64,000 nt of DNA from a virus: positions 1 through 64,000 of the IMG/VR virus record IMGVR_UViG_3300021420_000017. One strand, 5' to 3'. The position numbers and the translations under genes were made by a program. Positions 42,799 through 50,354 of this stretch are shown in pieces (position 1 is the first letter of the stretch; each line of letters begins with the position of its first letter). Under the pieces are notes generated by a model that was given only the letters and a program-made list of their open reading frames with translations, ran no database searches and was not told where the DNA came from.

Positions 42799-43346
42799 CA
42801 GCGAGCTGCGCAGACTGGCCCGAGGCCTCTAACGACTGACTCGGCTGCCTTGAGCATCCGACCGCAGTCCCCGCAGAAGCCGTAGCGTACTGCGAAGTCA
42901 TGGAAGCGGTCCTCGGTCACCTTCCAGGATGAGTCGATCTGCTCCAGGGGAAACGAGCGCCACTCGAACTTCACGAACTCGCCCGCCTTGGTGACCCGTG
43001 TCCCGCCGATCTCGACCAGCAGGCTGGCTCGCATCCCGGCCGCCGTGTTGATGACCTTATGCACCTTGTCAGTGATCGGGTGGATGTAGATACCCGTCTC
43101 AGTGGGTACGTGCAGTTTGTTGGTGTCGGCGAGTTTGGGGAGCGCCTTCAGGTCTTCGATCAGCTCGCTGGCCTGCTTGCTGTTGGCGACCGCGAAGTAA
43201 CGCTCGCGGATTCCGTCAAACTCGACGGAAGGCCGCAGGAAGCGGTCATTGATCAGGTCCACGCAGAACTTGGCCTGCCTGCGGGTCATGCTCGGGTGGT
43301 AAGGCCCGTCGGCCTCGGTTTGCCGGATTGCGCTCATGTTGCTCAT
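42798..43346 (-). CDS. DUF6011-like protein, 182 aa
   Basis: Starts MSNMSAIRQTEADGPYHPS at the end of a GTCGCCAA leader with AGGAGCC. The C-terminal CGDCGRMLKAAESVVRGLGP with a final VCA is the short zinc-ribbon motif of DUF6011-type phage proteins. The N-terminal part (RQAKFCVDLINDRFL) recurs in such proteins. Driven by its own promoter at 43378-43405. Confidence 0.72.
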   Translation of the reverse strand: MSNMSAIRQTEADGPYHPSMTRRQAKFCVDLINDRFLRPSVEFDGIRERYFAVANSKQASELIEDLKALPKLADTNKLHVPTETGIYIHPITDKVHKVINTAAGMRASLLVEIGGTRVTKAGEFVKFEWRSFPLEQIDSSWKVTEDRFHDFAVRYGFCGDCGRMLKAAESVVRGLGPVCAAR

Positions 43347-43362
43347 GATGGCTCCTAGGTTG

Positions 43363-43405
43363 TTGGCGACTGAGTCCAACCTACCGGCGCGGCGATGAGT
43401 ATCAA
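43363..43405 (-). promoter_or_regulatory. promoter and leader box for the leftward DUF6011-like gene
   Basis: On the leftward strand TTGATA (43405-43400), 16-base spacer beginning CTCATC, TAGGTT (43383-43378), then GTCGCCAA (43370-43363) and AGGAGCC before ATG 43346. A complete copy of the recurring cassette. The -35 contains the TGA stop of the upstream gene. Confidence 0.8.
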
Positions 43406-43702
43406 GGTCTGCGGTTCTGGCTTTCGTTTTCGATCTCTTGAGCGATATGCCAGCGGGCGGCATCAAGAGTCCAGACCTTGATCGGCTCGTCATCGAAGTA
43501 GTAGATCGTCCAGTCGTAGCGACCCCATCGCTTTGTGGTGGCTCGGATGACTCTGCGTTCTTCTCGATGACGCGCGTAGGGCGCGATCTCCCTTGCCGGG
43601 CTCGGGCGTGAATGTGGACTTGGCCTTCTGCCGCCGGAGTTTGCCAACGTGGTAGTTCAGGGCCCGGTAGAGCAGTTTGATGTCGTGCTCATCCAGCTCC
43701 AT
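43402..43702 (-). pseudogene. frameshifted small gene (hypothetical, about 100 codons)
   Basis: ATG 43702 gives MELDEHDIKLLYRALNYHVG ... up to PEPGKG with good coding character. The continuing coding sequence (ATTKRWGRYDWTIYYFDDEP ... to the stop at 43402) lies in the +1 frame. The switch falls at a GGG run near 43589. Read straight on, the first frame ends after a shadow-like tail at 43490; the second frame otherwise has only TTG 43647 as a start. A single-base insertion, a +1 programmed shift or a sequence error would explain it. Confidence 0.6.
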
Positions 43703-43926
43703 CAGGCCACCTCACCCTCACTGTCGTTATACCAAGGACCGGTGATTTGGGCGCTGTGTACCACCTCGACCTCGGCGAACATTTCCAATGCCTTCCCTGT
43801 GCTCCAGAGCATCGTGATTTCGGATTCGGCCTGCCGACGGGAGTAGGCGGTATGAATGTGGTATTGATTCACGAGCATCGAATCGGGGTCGATTACTTTC
43901 ATGCGAATGCCCCAGTAGAGATCCAT
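43702..43926 (-). CDS. hypothetical protein, 74 aa
   Basis: TGATG overlaps at both ends. MDLYWGIRMKVIDPDSMLVN start, then a helical AESEITMLWSTGKALEMFAE segment. No family recognised. Confidence 0.65.
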   Translation of the reverse strand: MDLYWGIRMKVIDPDSMLVNQYHIHTAYSRRQAESEITMLWSTGKALEMFAEVEVVHSAQITGPWYNDSEGEVA

Positions 43927-44807
43927 CAGGTCACCTCCTCAGTCGGGTCCAGGCCGATGCCCGCAGCGATCGTGTTGACTGCTTTGAGCACGTTCTGGGC
44001 GGCCGCCTGCAGCACCTCGGGCTTACTGTTGGCCCAGCCTGCGACGTAGCTGATCGAGCTGGCGTCCAGGTCGAGCCCGAGCAGCCCGGCGAGCACGTAG
44101 GCAGCTGATTCGGCTTCGGTCTCGGCCAGGCCCCGGTGGGCCACGTACTCGGCCGAATCCTTGTGCAGGAGTGCGTGCGCCGCCTCGTGCAGTAGTACCG
44201 CGAGCTGGGCATCGATACCGAGCTTGTCACTCAGCGCGATGCGCTTGCCTACGTGGCTGGTGTAGCCCTCCAGGCCGCTCCGGGTCTCCTCGGTTTCGAC
44301 GATCCAGCCCTCCACGGCGAGCCAAGTCTTGAGCAGGTTCAGTTGGAATCCGTGGTCGCTGCTCTCGGGCAGGACGCAACCCTGATCGGGCAGATCATCG
44401 CCCTCTGTTTGGGAGACGTCGAAGACGCTCAGGATGGGGAAGGTTGGGATCTGTGACTCCTCGTCCTCGCCGGTGGCGGGATTGGTCTGTACTACCTTGC
44501 GGCTGGAGTAGCCCAGAATCTTGATGGCCCTCTCGCCCTTGCGGACCTGGCGACCGAACTCCTGCCACTTGCGGAATCCGGCCACGCGGGTGGCGTCCGG
44601 GCGCTGGGTGAGGATCAGCATCTGGTTGTTGAAACTGTACTTGCGGAAGGCTCTTGTGAAGTTCAGGTAGGCGATCCACTCAGCCGAGTTGGACAGGGTG
44701 GTGATCTTGCCGTTCAGGGTCTCCAGCAGCGCCTCGCGCTCGGCGCGGTGTTGCTCGGGGGTCTTGCTCGCTTTCCTGGCGGCGAGACGGGTCTTCATGG
44801 CGGTCAT
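43926..44807 (-). CDS. ardC-like: ArdC-like antirestriction protein with zincin motif
   Basis: 293 residues. The N-terminal domain (about 40-110: FTRAFRKYSFNNQMLILTQR, GFRKWQEFGRQVRKGERAIK) is that of ArdC-type ssDNA-binding antirestriction proteins. The C-terminal domain is a metallopeptidase-like zincin with HEAAH at 207-211 and a downstream glutamate in LAETEAESAAYVLAGLLGL. In plasmids, ArdC-like proteins protect incoming ssDNA or counter restriction. Its transcript is shared with the leftward small genes. A GTCGCCACG...AGGAGCC leader-like segment lies just before ATG 44807, inside the upstream gene. Confidence 0.85.
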   Translation of the reverse strand: MTAMKTRLAARKASKTPEQHRAEREALLETLNGKITTLSNSAEWIAYLNFTRAFRKYSFNNQMLILTQRPDATRVAGFRKWQEFGRQVRKGERAIKILGYSSRKVVQTNPATGEDEESQIPTFPILSVFDVSQTEGDDLPDQGCVLPESSDHGFQLNLLKTWLAVEGWIVETEETRSGLEGYTSHVGKRIALSDKLGIDAQLAVLLHEAAHALLHKDSAEYVAHRGLAETEAESAAYVLAGLLGLDLDASSISYVAGWANSKPEVLQAAAQNVLKAVNTIAAGIGLDPTEEVT

Positions 44808-45031
44808 GATGGCTCCTCGGTGGTACGTGGCGACGATGCAGACGATGTGGTTCCGAACTTGTGCAGCCAGATCTCTTGCTCGATGTAGGCGCGGGTGGCC
44901 CCGCCGGTCTTGGTGTCGAAGTGCCCGCACGAGCAGGTGGCGTCATAGCCCCACTGCCCGCGCATCCTGGTTGTATGTCTGATGCGCTCGCTCCCGGCGT
45001 AGACCCACCAGCGGATGTTGTGGGCGGCCAT
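44804..45031 (-). CDS. hypothetical protein with CxC/zinc motif, 75 aa
   Basis: MAAHNIRWWVYAGSERIRHT start, then CSCGHFDTKTGG, the form of small phage proteins that carry a single CxCG metal-binding loop. ATG overlaps the stop of the first gene of the operon; ends in an ATGA overlap with the ArdC-like gene. Confidence 0.68.
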   Translation of the reverse strand: MAAHNIRWWVYAGSERIRHTTRMRGQWGYDATCSCGHFDTKTGGATRAYIEQEIWLHKFGTTSSASSPRTTEEPS

Positions 45032-45279
45032 CAGTAGTGCATCGGTCCGGAGCATAGCCACGCAGCCATACCATGCTCGCAGGTGGCCTCGGTCATGGCC
45101 ATGAGTTCGGCCAGATCGGCAGTGCCTATGCCTGGGCAGCGGTAGTAGTTGGTGTTGAGTGCCCGGTAGATGTGGGGGTCGTGGGCCTCGTAGGTATCGC
45201 AGAAGGCGTCCGGCCGGGGCTGGTCCATCTCTGGGATGAAGGTGTCGTAGTCCTCTTCGTACTCGGCGATCTCGCTCAT
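45031..45279 (-). CDS. first gene of the leftward operon, hypothetical, 82 aa
   Basis: Starts MSEIAEYEEDYDTFIPEMDQ after an AGGAGCC leader; acidic N-terminus, cysteine-containing C-terminus (CEHGMAAWLCSGPMHY). An upstream extension would cross the promoter and is rejected. Confidence 0.7.
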   Translation of the reverse strand: MSEIAEYEEDYDTFIPEMDQPRPDAFCDTYEAHDPHIYRALNTNYYRCPGIGTADLAELMAMTEATCEHGMAAWLCSGPMHY

Positions 45280-45295
45280 GATGGCTCCTATTCGT

Positions 45296-45339
45296 TTGGC
45301 GACTGAGGACAACTCTACCGGACGGTGATCGAGTAACAA
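45296..45339 (-). promoter_or_regulatory. promoter and leader box of the leftward ArdC operon
   Basis: Leftward strand: TTGTTA (45339-45334), CTCGATC start of a 16-base spacer, TAGAGT (45317-45312), GTCGCCAA (45303-45296), then TAGGAGCC before ATG 45279. The best complete example of the cassette; it is divergent from the 45379 promoter, 40 bases away. Confidence 0.82.
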
Positions 45340-45378
45340 GTGTGCTCTGTGATGATCGACAGTGAGCGAGTCGTTCGC

Positions 45379-45406
45379 TTGTTACTCGATCATGGTTGGG
45401 TAATGT
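45379..45406 (+). promoter_or_regulatory. rightward promoter of the 45441 gene
   Basis: TTGTTA (45379-45384), CTCGATC, 16-base spacer, TAATGT (45401-45406). The leader has GTAGCCAA, one base off GTCGCCAA, and AGGGAG before ATG 45441. Divergent partner of the leftward promoter. Confidence 0.78.
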
Positions 45407-45440
45407 ATGACCTGTAGCCAAACACGCAGGGAGTCACCTC

Positions 45441-45653
45441 ATGGACAGCACTGAGATTGACAAGACAGCAGACGGAGTAGAGATCCAACCGGGACTGGTC
45501 GTGTGGACCAATGATTATGTCCAGGCTCGCGTGGTTGGTCCACAGACCTACCGCAACCCGAATGAGCGCCAGTGGTACGACATGGAGACCTTAGATGGCA
45601 AGCATTCGGCCATGATGGATGGTCCTCGCATGAGCGTACGCAAGCCTTTCTAG
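45441..45653 (+). CDS. hypothetical protein, 70 aa
   Basis: First gene of the right-hand array. The sequence GLVVWTNDYVQARVVGPQTY suggests a small beta barrel. Own promoter and AGGGAG site. No family recognised. Confidence 0.68.
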   Translation: MDSTEIDKTADGVEIQPGLVVWTNDYVQARVVGPQTYRNPNERQWYDMETLDGKHSAMMDGPRMSVRKPF

Positions 45654-45678
45654 TTACTGCGATCACATTGGAGTCTTG

Positions 45679-45906
45679 ATGAGTCAACTGAAAGTATCGC
45701 CTAGCACTCGCATCGGGATGAAACGGGGATCGCAGATCGCGTTCCCCGCTCTGCACGTAGTCACCGGCATTCGTGACTGGCACTCAGGGATACTTGGCAG
45801 GTCCGAGTGCGGGCTCCTCTGCAACGTGCTCGAAGCCGTCGCCGACGACAGCAAGGTGCAACTGTGCGAGAGATGCCGCCGTTCGCTCGGTTGGGATCGT
45901 GCTTGA
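45679..45906 (+). CDS. hypothetical protein with CxxC, 75 aa
   Basis: ATG 45679 after TTGGAG. The C-terminal part with CGLLC and LCERCRRSLGW suggests a zinc-ribbon. The TGA stop lies inside the -35 of the next promoter. Confidence 0.66.
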   Translation: MSQLKVSPSTRIGMKRGSQIAFPALHVVTGIRDWHSGILGRSECGLLCNVLEAVADDSKVQLCERCRRSLGWDRA

Positions 45907-45945
45907 TACTCGTCGCTGCATCGATAGATTGATCTCAGTCGCCAA
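45903..45945 (+). promoter_or_regulatory. promoter and leader box of the 45965 gene
   Basis: TTGATA (45903-45908), CTCG, 16-base spacer, TAGATT (45925-45930), GTCGCCAA (45938-45945), then GAGGAGCC and ATG 45965. Complete cassette. Confidence 0.82.
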
Positions 45946-45964
45946 GCACACGAGGAGCCAAATC

Positions 45965-46621
45965 ATGATCAGCACGCAGACCGAGATGGCTGCCCACGAT
46001 AAGGTCACTTGGGAGTTCTACATCGAGGCCGTCCGCGCCGGTGCGATGCGCATGGCGGCCGACGCGACGGTGGCGAGCTACTACGAGTCGCTCAACTCCA
46101 AGAAGTCCTGGGAACGCATGAGCGTGTCGAGCTGGGACATCGAGTCGATGAAGGACCGTGCCGCGCAAGCGTTGGCAACTGAGTCGCAGTGGCAGGCGCG
46201 CCTAGAGGCTCACGAGAAGGCCTACACCGGCTGGAGCCGCTTCTGGTGCGTGCCGAACGGCCACATCCACTCCTCGCGCAACTGCTCGACCTGCAACAAG
46301 ATGGGCAAGCCCACCGAGTTCTACCTTGCCCACGAGGTCAGCGGGATGGATGAGGCCGCTGCGGTCGCCGCCCAGGGCCCGGTACTGTGCACCACCTGCT
46401 TCCCGACCGCCCCGCTGGACTGGACCAATGGTCTCGATGAGGCGGCCAAGGCCAAGAAGGCGGCCGAGTGCCCCGGCTCACGCACGTACGACTATGACAC
46501 CCAGACGGCCCGTATGGGCTACTACGCCGGTAACGCGGGTACCTGCAATCACTGCGGCGGTCGGATCACTCTGACTTCCGCCAACAAGCTCCGTGGCCAT
46601 AAGCCCGAGAAGAAGGATTGA
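45965..46621 (+). CDS. conserved phage protein with cysteine pairs, 218 aa
   Basis: Begins MISTQTEMAAHDKVTWEFYI. The middle WSRFWCVPNGHIHSSRNCST, then VLCTTCFPTAPLDWT, and a final CNHCGG zinc pair are a pattern I associate with actinophage proteins of unknown function. Expressed from its own promoter with good codon use. Confidence 0.75.
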   Translation: MISTQTEMAAHDKVTWEFYIEAVRAGAMRMAADATVASYYESLNSKKSWERMSVSSWDIESMKDRAAQALATESQWQARLEAHEKAYTGWSRFWCVPNGHIHSSRNCSTCNKMGKPTEFYLAHEVSGMDEAAAVAAQGPVLCTTCFPTAPLDWTNGLDEAAKAKKAAECPGSRTYDYDTQTARMGYYAGNAGTCNHCGGRITLTSANKLRGHKPEKKD

Positions 46622-46624
46622 GAT

Positions 46625-47056
46625 ATGCCTCCTCGCAAGCGATTTAACGTGTGGTCCTACGACGCGCGGAGTACGCGCTGGATGGTGGTATTTGAGAATG
46701 TTCCTGAGGATGAAGCGCTCGCTGATGTCGCGAGGAAGACCAGCTCGGCGGCGCGGTTCGGAATAGAAGGCCACTGGGTCGTCAAGCCGATGGGCCAAGA
46801 GCCCACTCTGATAGACCGGTCCAGGGTGACCGAGGCTCCGGTTGAGGAGAAGGCCGCCGCGTTCGATCCGACTGCGTTGCCTGATGGGTCGGTGATCTCG
46901 TTCGGAGTGGATCTGATCCTCATCCGCAACCATCCGACCAAGTGGAGCGCTTGGTGCGCGACTAACGGTTCAAACTGGAGCGATGACGTGCTGCGCGCCG
47001 AATCGAAGAGGTCATGCGCTCCTGTAGTCCAGGTACTGCGCCGGGGATGGGAATGA
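46625..47056 (+). CDS. hypothetical protein, 143 aa
   Basis: MPPRKRFNVWSYDARSTRWM start, strand-rich, with WWxx-like SAWCATNGSNWSDD near the end. ATG overlaps the next gene's start region (ATGA). No family recognised. Confidence 0.68.
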   Translation: MPPRKRFNVWSYDARSTRWMVVFENVPEDEALADVARKTSSAARFGIEGHWVVKPMGQEPTLIDRSRVTEAPVEEKAAAFDPTALPDGSVISFGVDLILIRNHPTKWSAWCATNGSNWSDDVLRAESKRSCAPVVQVLRRGWE

Positions 47057-47526
47057 TCAAGACCTTGATCGAGGCTGTCGGCGGCGTGATCTATGTCGGT
47101 GTTGGTCTTAAAGTACTGAGTCTGAACTACCGGCGCGGGGGCCACGAGGCATCTCGATTGCATCAGAAAGCTATCGAGGTGGAGAAAAGCCGCTGGCCGA
47201 ACGGGATCGATGATGAGTATTCGCGGGCTGCGATCAGGGCTCGCGAGCGGCTCTACCGAGTGGGTCTGTACTCGGGGATCTACTGGCGCGCGCTGCTTTG
47301 GCCCCTGCTGATCCCTGTCGGGACGGTGTCGTTCGGTCTCAAGTTCCTCGTGGGGCGCCTGAGAGCCAACTGGAGCGAGGGATATCGACTAGGGCAGGTC
47401 GAGGTCGAGCTTGCGCGTGTACGTGAGCGTGAGCGAGTCGAGCAGGAGGCCATCTTTGTCTCCGATCCCGAGCTGCGGCAGGCGCGGGAGGTCGTTGCTC
47501 GCGACTCGCTCGGGAGAGGCGCTTGA
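47053..47526 (+). CDS. membrane protein, 157 aa
   Basis: ATG 47053 in an ATGA overlap. A hydrophobic N-terminus (AVGGVIYVGVGLKVLSL) and a second segment WRALLWPLLIPVGTVSFGL are likely membrane helices; the C-terminal third is a charged coiled coil (VELARVRERERVEQEAIF). Function unknown. Confidence 0.68.
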   Translation: MIKTLIEAVGGVIYVGVGLKVLSLNYRRGGHEASRLHQKAIEVEKSRWPNGIDDEYSRAAIRARERLYRVGLYSGIYWRALLWPLLIPVGTVSFGLKFLVGRLRANWSEGYRLGQVEVELARVRERERVEQEAIFVSDPELRQAREVVARDSLGRGA

Positions 47527-47531
47527 TTTAC

Positions 47532-47577
47532 TTGTAGGGATGCAAGTACTATATGTAAAGTTCGAATATGTCGCCAA
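47532..47577 (+). promoter_or_regulatory. promoter-like region and leader box of the 47596 gene
   Basis: TTGTAG (47532-47537) and TAAAGT (47556-47561) with an 18-base spacer, GTCGCCAA at 47570-47577, TAGGAGTC before ATG 47596. The leader is canonical, the -35 weak. Confidence 0.6.
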
Positions 47578-47595
47578 ACAAGTAGGAGTCTCAAC

Positions 47596-47709
47596 ATGCT
47601 AGGAAGATTGACAGACAGAGGGCGGTTTGTCTTCATTGTGATCCCCTCTGTGTCTGTGCTCGCCTTCGTTCTGACCCTGGCGGTCATCGCTGTGATCGGG
47701 CCGCGTTGA
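47596..47709 (+). CDS. single-helix membrane peptide, 37 aa
   Basis: MLGRLTDRGRFVFIVIPSVS followed by a hydrophobic LAFVLTLAVIAVIG helix, ending GPR. It follows a full leader with TAGGAG. Its stop overlaps the next ATG (TGATG). Too short for usual gene callers. A small holin- or immunity-like role is conceivable but not shown. Confidence 0.62.
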   Translation: MLGRLTDRGRFVFIVIPSVSVLAFVLTLAVIAVIGPR

Positions 47710-47924
47710 TGGCCACGCAGAGCGCCGGGGAGAACGAGGCCGACCCCTGGGTCACTAGGGAGGATGCGTCCAGCGCATGGTTGATGTTCATCGAGCTGAA
47801 TGCTCATGATCTCGGTCGTGAAGGTCTGGAGGCCATGCTCGCGGGGGTGACGGGGCCCAGTGTCTACGCTCAGCTACTCGATGATCTGGGCGACCCGTTC
47901 CGCCCGATGGAGGAGGCAGCATGA
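47709..47924 (+). CDS. hypothetical protein, 71 aa
   Basis: MATQSAGENEADPWVTREDA start; ATG in a TGATG overlap. Acidic, helical. No family recognised. Confidence 0.62.
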   Translation: MATQSAGENEADPWVTREDASSAWLMFIELNAHDLGREGLEAMLAGVTGPSVYAQLLDDLGDPFRPMEEAA

Positions 47925-48328
47925 TCACGCAGGGATATGTGAGCTTGAGCCTGATAGCTCTCGGAACCGTGATGGCGGTGCTGATCTCGCGGCACAGAAG
48001 GTTGGGCCTTGTCGATGACACAGAGGCTATGCGTTATTGGGGGCGTCTGCGTGAGTCCGAGGGGCGTCGGGGGAGTGAGATGCGCCCGGGGATCGTTCGT
48101 GCGACTAGCCATGTCGTCGCTTCATGCGGTACAACTGACACCACTACCCCCGCATCCGAGGAGCTAGTTGATGCTGACAGCGAGCGATCTTTCGCCCTCG
48201 GGGCTTACGTCGCGCAGCTACGATCTGCCCGACGGTACCTATCAGCTCATGCAACTTCCCAGCGGGATGTGGGCAGTGCGTACGCCGGACGACACAGACT
48301 GGTCCGAGAAGTTCAGCTCGCGGCGTGA
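47921..48328 (+). CDS. hypothetical membrane-anchored protein, 135 aa (C-terminus uncertain)
   Basis: ATG 47921 in an ATGA overlap; N-terminal hydrophobic helix YVSLSLIALGTVMAVLI. The last 50 residues overlap the next gene and have a shadow-like, Arg/Ala/Ser-rich composition, so the true end may have moved by loss of an earlier stop. Confidence 0.55.
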   Translation: MITQGYVSLSLIALGTVMAVLISRHRRLGLVDDTEAMRYWGRLRESEGRRGSEMRPGIVRATSHVVASCGTTDTTTPASEELVDADSERSFALGAYVAQLRSARRYLSAHATSQRDVGSAYAGRHRLVREVQLAA

Positions 48329-48365
48329 AGCGAATCTCGCGATTGCCTCCGGCGCGTTGCGCTAG
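48171..48365 (+). CDS. hypothetical protein, 64 aa
   Basis: ATG 48171, 7 bases after GAGGAG. DLPDGTYQLMQLPSGMWAVR and EKFSSRREANLAIASGALR are clearly coding. It overlaps the preceding frame by 158 bases, which is abnormal in this compact but otherwise tidy array. Confidence 0.68.
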   Translation: MLTASDLSPSGLTSRSYDLPDGTYQLMQLPSGMWAVRTPDDTDWSEKFSSRREANLAIASGALR

Positions 48366-48413
48366 TCACGCAATCCTCGACTGCGATAGCGGTAGTGTTC
48401 GGCTCGATCGCTG

Positions 48414-48803
48414 ATGCCGCAGCTCAAGGCGCGCTTTCACAAGGGCCTCACAGCGAGGTTGCGCTCAGTCATGAGGATGAGTGGCATTGCCTTCGATGAG
48501 GAGCTAGCTCAGTTCGCCCTTGCGGGGAAGCGGATGTTGAGCGAGCCAGAACTCGGTGTTCTTGATCGCGCCAAACATGATGTTCATCAGCACCGTTTCG
48601 AATTGATGCGCCTATGGGAAGGCAAACATCCAGGACAGAAGCCTTTCGCACCATCCTTCCCTCAGCGAATCCTGGATGAGATGAAGAAAATCTACGACTC
48701 GGTAGACGAGGGCGAAGTATCCGCTCTGGAAATACGCATGATGCTCGATAACATCATCACGATGTGTAAGAGTGAGCTAGATGACGATGACGACAAAGAC
48801 TAA
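48414..48803 (+). CDS. hypothetical helical protein, 129 aa
   Basis: MPQLKARFHKGLTARLRSVM start and an acidic end (SELDDDDDKD). Helical throughout; AT-richer codons than neighbours. No family recognised. Confidence 0.66.
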   Translation: MPQLKARFHKGLTARLRSVMRMSGIAFDEELAQFALAGKRMLSEPELGVLDRAKHDVHQHRFELMRLWEGKHPGQKPFAPSFPQRILDEMKKIYDSVDEGEVSALEIRMMLDNIITMCKSELDDDDDKD

Positions 48804-48821
48804 CCTCGATCAAGGAGCAGA

Positions 48822-49430
48822 ATGCCCGCATCACAGAACCTGAGTGTCTACCTCTCGCAGGAGATGGCTGACGAAGTGGCCGAGGCGAAGGAAGCCGGGC
48901 TCATCGACCCCAAGGAGGTCGTCAAGGCCGCGCTGCTTGTCGCTCTGCATCCCGAGCAAGTCCAAGACACTGTCAGCACGCAGGGCGAGGACCACGAGCA
49001 TGTCGTTCTCCTGTCTGGCCTCGTGACACAGGCTGCTGCTGCCAAGGATCAGCTTTCCGAGATCCTGACGCTCGACAGCCCTGATGGGGTCGAGTGGGCC
49101 GAGGTGACCGCCAAGGTCAAGCTGCTCATGGCCGAGTACCGCCGACTGCGCGCGCTGGAGCTGGAGGCGAGTCAGACGGATGAGCCTCAGCCCGATGTGA
49201 ATACGTCCAACTTCATCAGCGCCCGGGCCCAGGATGAGTATGTGAACGAGCCCGTGACAGGGCGGGGTCACAGTGGTGTGCCTATTGTTTACGAACTGAC
49301 TTTCGCCAACACTGTCGATGAGTTCAATGGTCGGCTGGAGGTCATTCAGGCCAATAATGGTTGGATCCAGTCACACTCCGAGAACCCGGATGGCAGCTTC
49401 AGTCTGCTCGTCGCGTGGCCGCAATCATGA
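48822..49430 (+). CDS. hypothetical protein, 202 aa
   Basis: AAGGAG before ATG. N-terminal SVYLSQEMADEVAEAKEAGL could be an RHH-like strand-helix. A long helical centre and a strand-rich C-terminus (PIVYELTFANTVDEFNG; SFSLLVAWPQS) follow. ATG of the next short frame overlaps its stop. Confidence 0.68.
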   Translation: MPASQNLSVYLSQEMADEVAEAKEAGLIDPKEVVKAALLVALHPEQVQDTVSTQGEDHEHVVLLSGLVTQAAAAKDQLSEILTLDSPDGVEWAEVTAKVKLLMAEYRRLRALELEASQTDEPQPDVNTSNFISARAQDEYVNEPVTGRGHSGVPIVYELTFANTVDEFNGRLEVIQANNGWIQSHSENPDGSFSLLVAWPQS

Positions 49431-49471
49431 CCTGGGCGCCCGCGTGGCCACCCAGGCGTGGCCTGCGGTAG
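49427..49471 (+). CDS. possible 14-residue peptide
   Basis: ATGA overlap start, Trp/Pro/Arg composition (MTWAPAWPPRRGLR). It may only couple translation to the next gene. Confidence 0.2.
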   Translation: MTWAPAWPPRRGLR

Positions 49472-49477
49472 TTCGGC

Positions 49478-49963
49478 ATGACTGTGTGCCGGGCTCACCA
49501 CCCGGAGTACTCCACGGTGATGTGCAATAAGAGCGCCAGTCATCAGCAGCACAGTGGCTATCTGGATCAGCATGGCTATATCGACTGGGTCAATGAGGAG
49601 TACGTGCCGCCGCCTGCAAAGCCCGGCGCCCATGGTGCGCTCCTCAAGCAGTTAACTGCCCAAGTGCCGCGCCCGATGGTGCGCAAGGACGATCCGCCGA
49701 CCGCGCACCAGGCGATCAGCAGTTACCAGCCCAACCTCAAGACCCGCAAGGGCGCAGTCGCGCAGTATCTGATTAGGCACCTGGGACAGTGGATCGACGC
49801 CCCTACCTTCGCCCATGAGGATGTCGGCGGCTTCGCTGGGACTCGCAGGCTCAGGGAGCTGCGCGAGGATCACGGTTGGCCAATCAGCACCCGGGAGAAG
49901 CCGGGTCATCCGAATCTCTGGCAGCACCGGCTCGATGAGATGCCTGAGGCAGGAGATCGGTGA
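49478..49963 (+). CDS. hypothetical protein, 161 aa, possible winged helix
   Basis: Cys/His N-terminus (CRAHHPEYSTVMCNKSASHQ) and a C-terminal part (YLIRHLGQWIDAPTFAHEDV then TRRLRELREDHGWPISTR) with the layout of a winged helix that discriminates sequence. No known family certain. TGATG overlap with the next gene. Confidence 0.66.
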   Translation: MTVCRAHHPEYSTVMCNKSASHQQHSGYLDQHGYIDWVNEEYVPPPAKPGAHGALLKQLTAQVPRPMVRKDDPPTAHQAISSYQPNLKTRKGAVAQYLIRHLGQWIDAPTFAHEDVGGFAGTRRLRELREDHGWPISTREKPGHPNLWQHRLDEMPEAGDR

Positions 49964-50271
49964 TGAGAGAATCAATACACATTTGTAGATGGATGTTTGC
50001 TCGATTGTTGATGCGCACTCTGCCTGGAGTGATTCACCAGCACTTCGTTGATAGCGAAGTTGATTCACGTTTGAGTTACGCTACTGCATGGCCCGTGAAT
50101 GGGATTCAACATCTCACCTATCAACCCACGCCATTGGGCAATATAACGTTTTGTGGAAAGTTCGTCGCCACTGTATCGAGTGTCCCGCAGAACACTGCGC
50201 TGGGCTATCAATGTCGAACCTGCGTCCGTCGTGGCCAGCGTTACGCCCGAGTGAGGAAAGAGAGTCGATGA
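49963..50271 (+). CDS. hypothetical protein with cysteine pair, 102 aa
   Basis: Starts MRESIHICRWMFARLLMRTL; ends YQCRTCVRRGQRYARVRKES, a CxxC with a basic tail. AT-richer codons. No family recognised. Confidence 0.62.
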   Translation: MRESIHICRWMFARLLMRTLPGVIHQHFVDSEVDSRLSYATAWPVNGIQHLTYQPTPLGNITFCGKFVATVSSVPQNTALGYQCRTCVRRGQRYARVRKESR

Positions 50272-50354
50272 GTAGCGCCAACGAGGCGGGGTCCCGATGC
50301 ACTAGGGCCAATGGTGGCACGAGAGGCAGGCGGTTCACCGATGACCAGCACTGA
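50268..50354 (+). CDS. small basic peptide, 28 aa
   Basis: ATG in an ATGA overlap with the upstream stop; Gly/Arg-rich. The end GAT GAC CAG CAC TGA contains the start of the next gene in another frame. Similar wording occurs near 7639 and 7814. Weak. Confidence 0.35.
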   Translation: MSSANEAGSRCTRANGGTRGRRFTDDQH

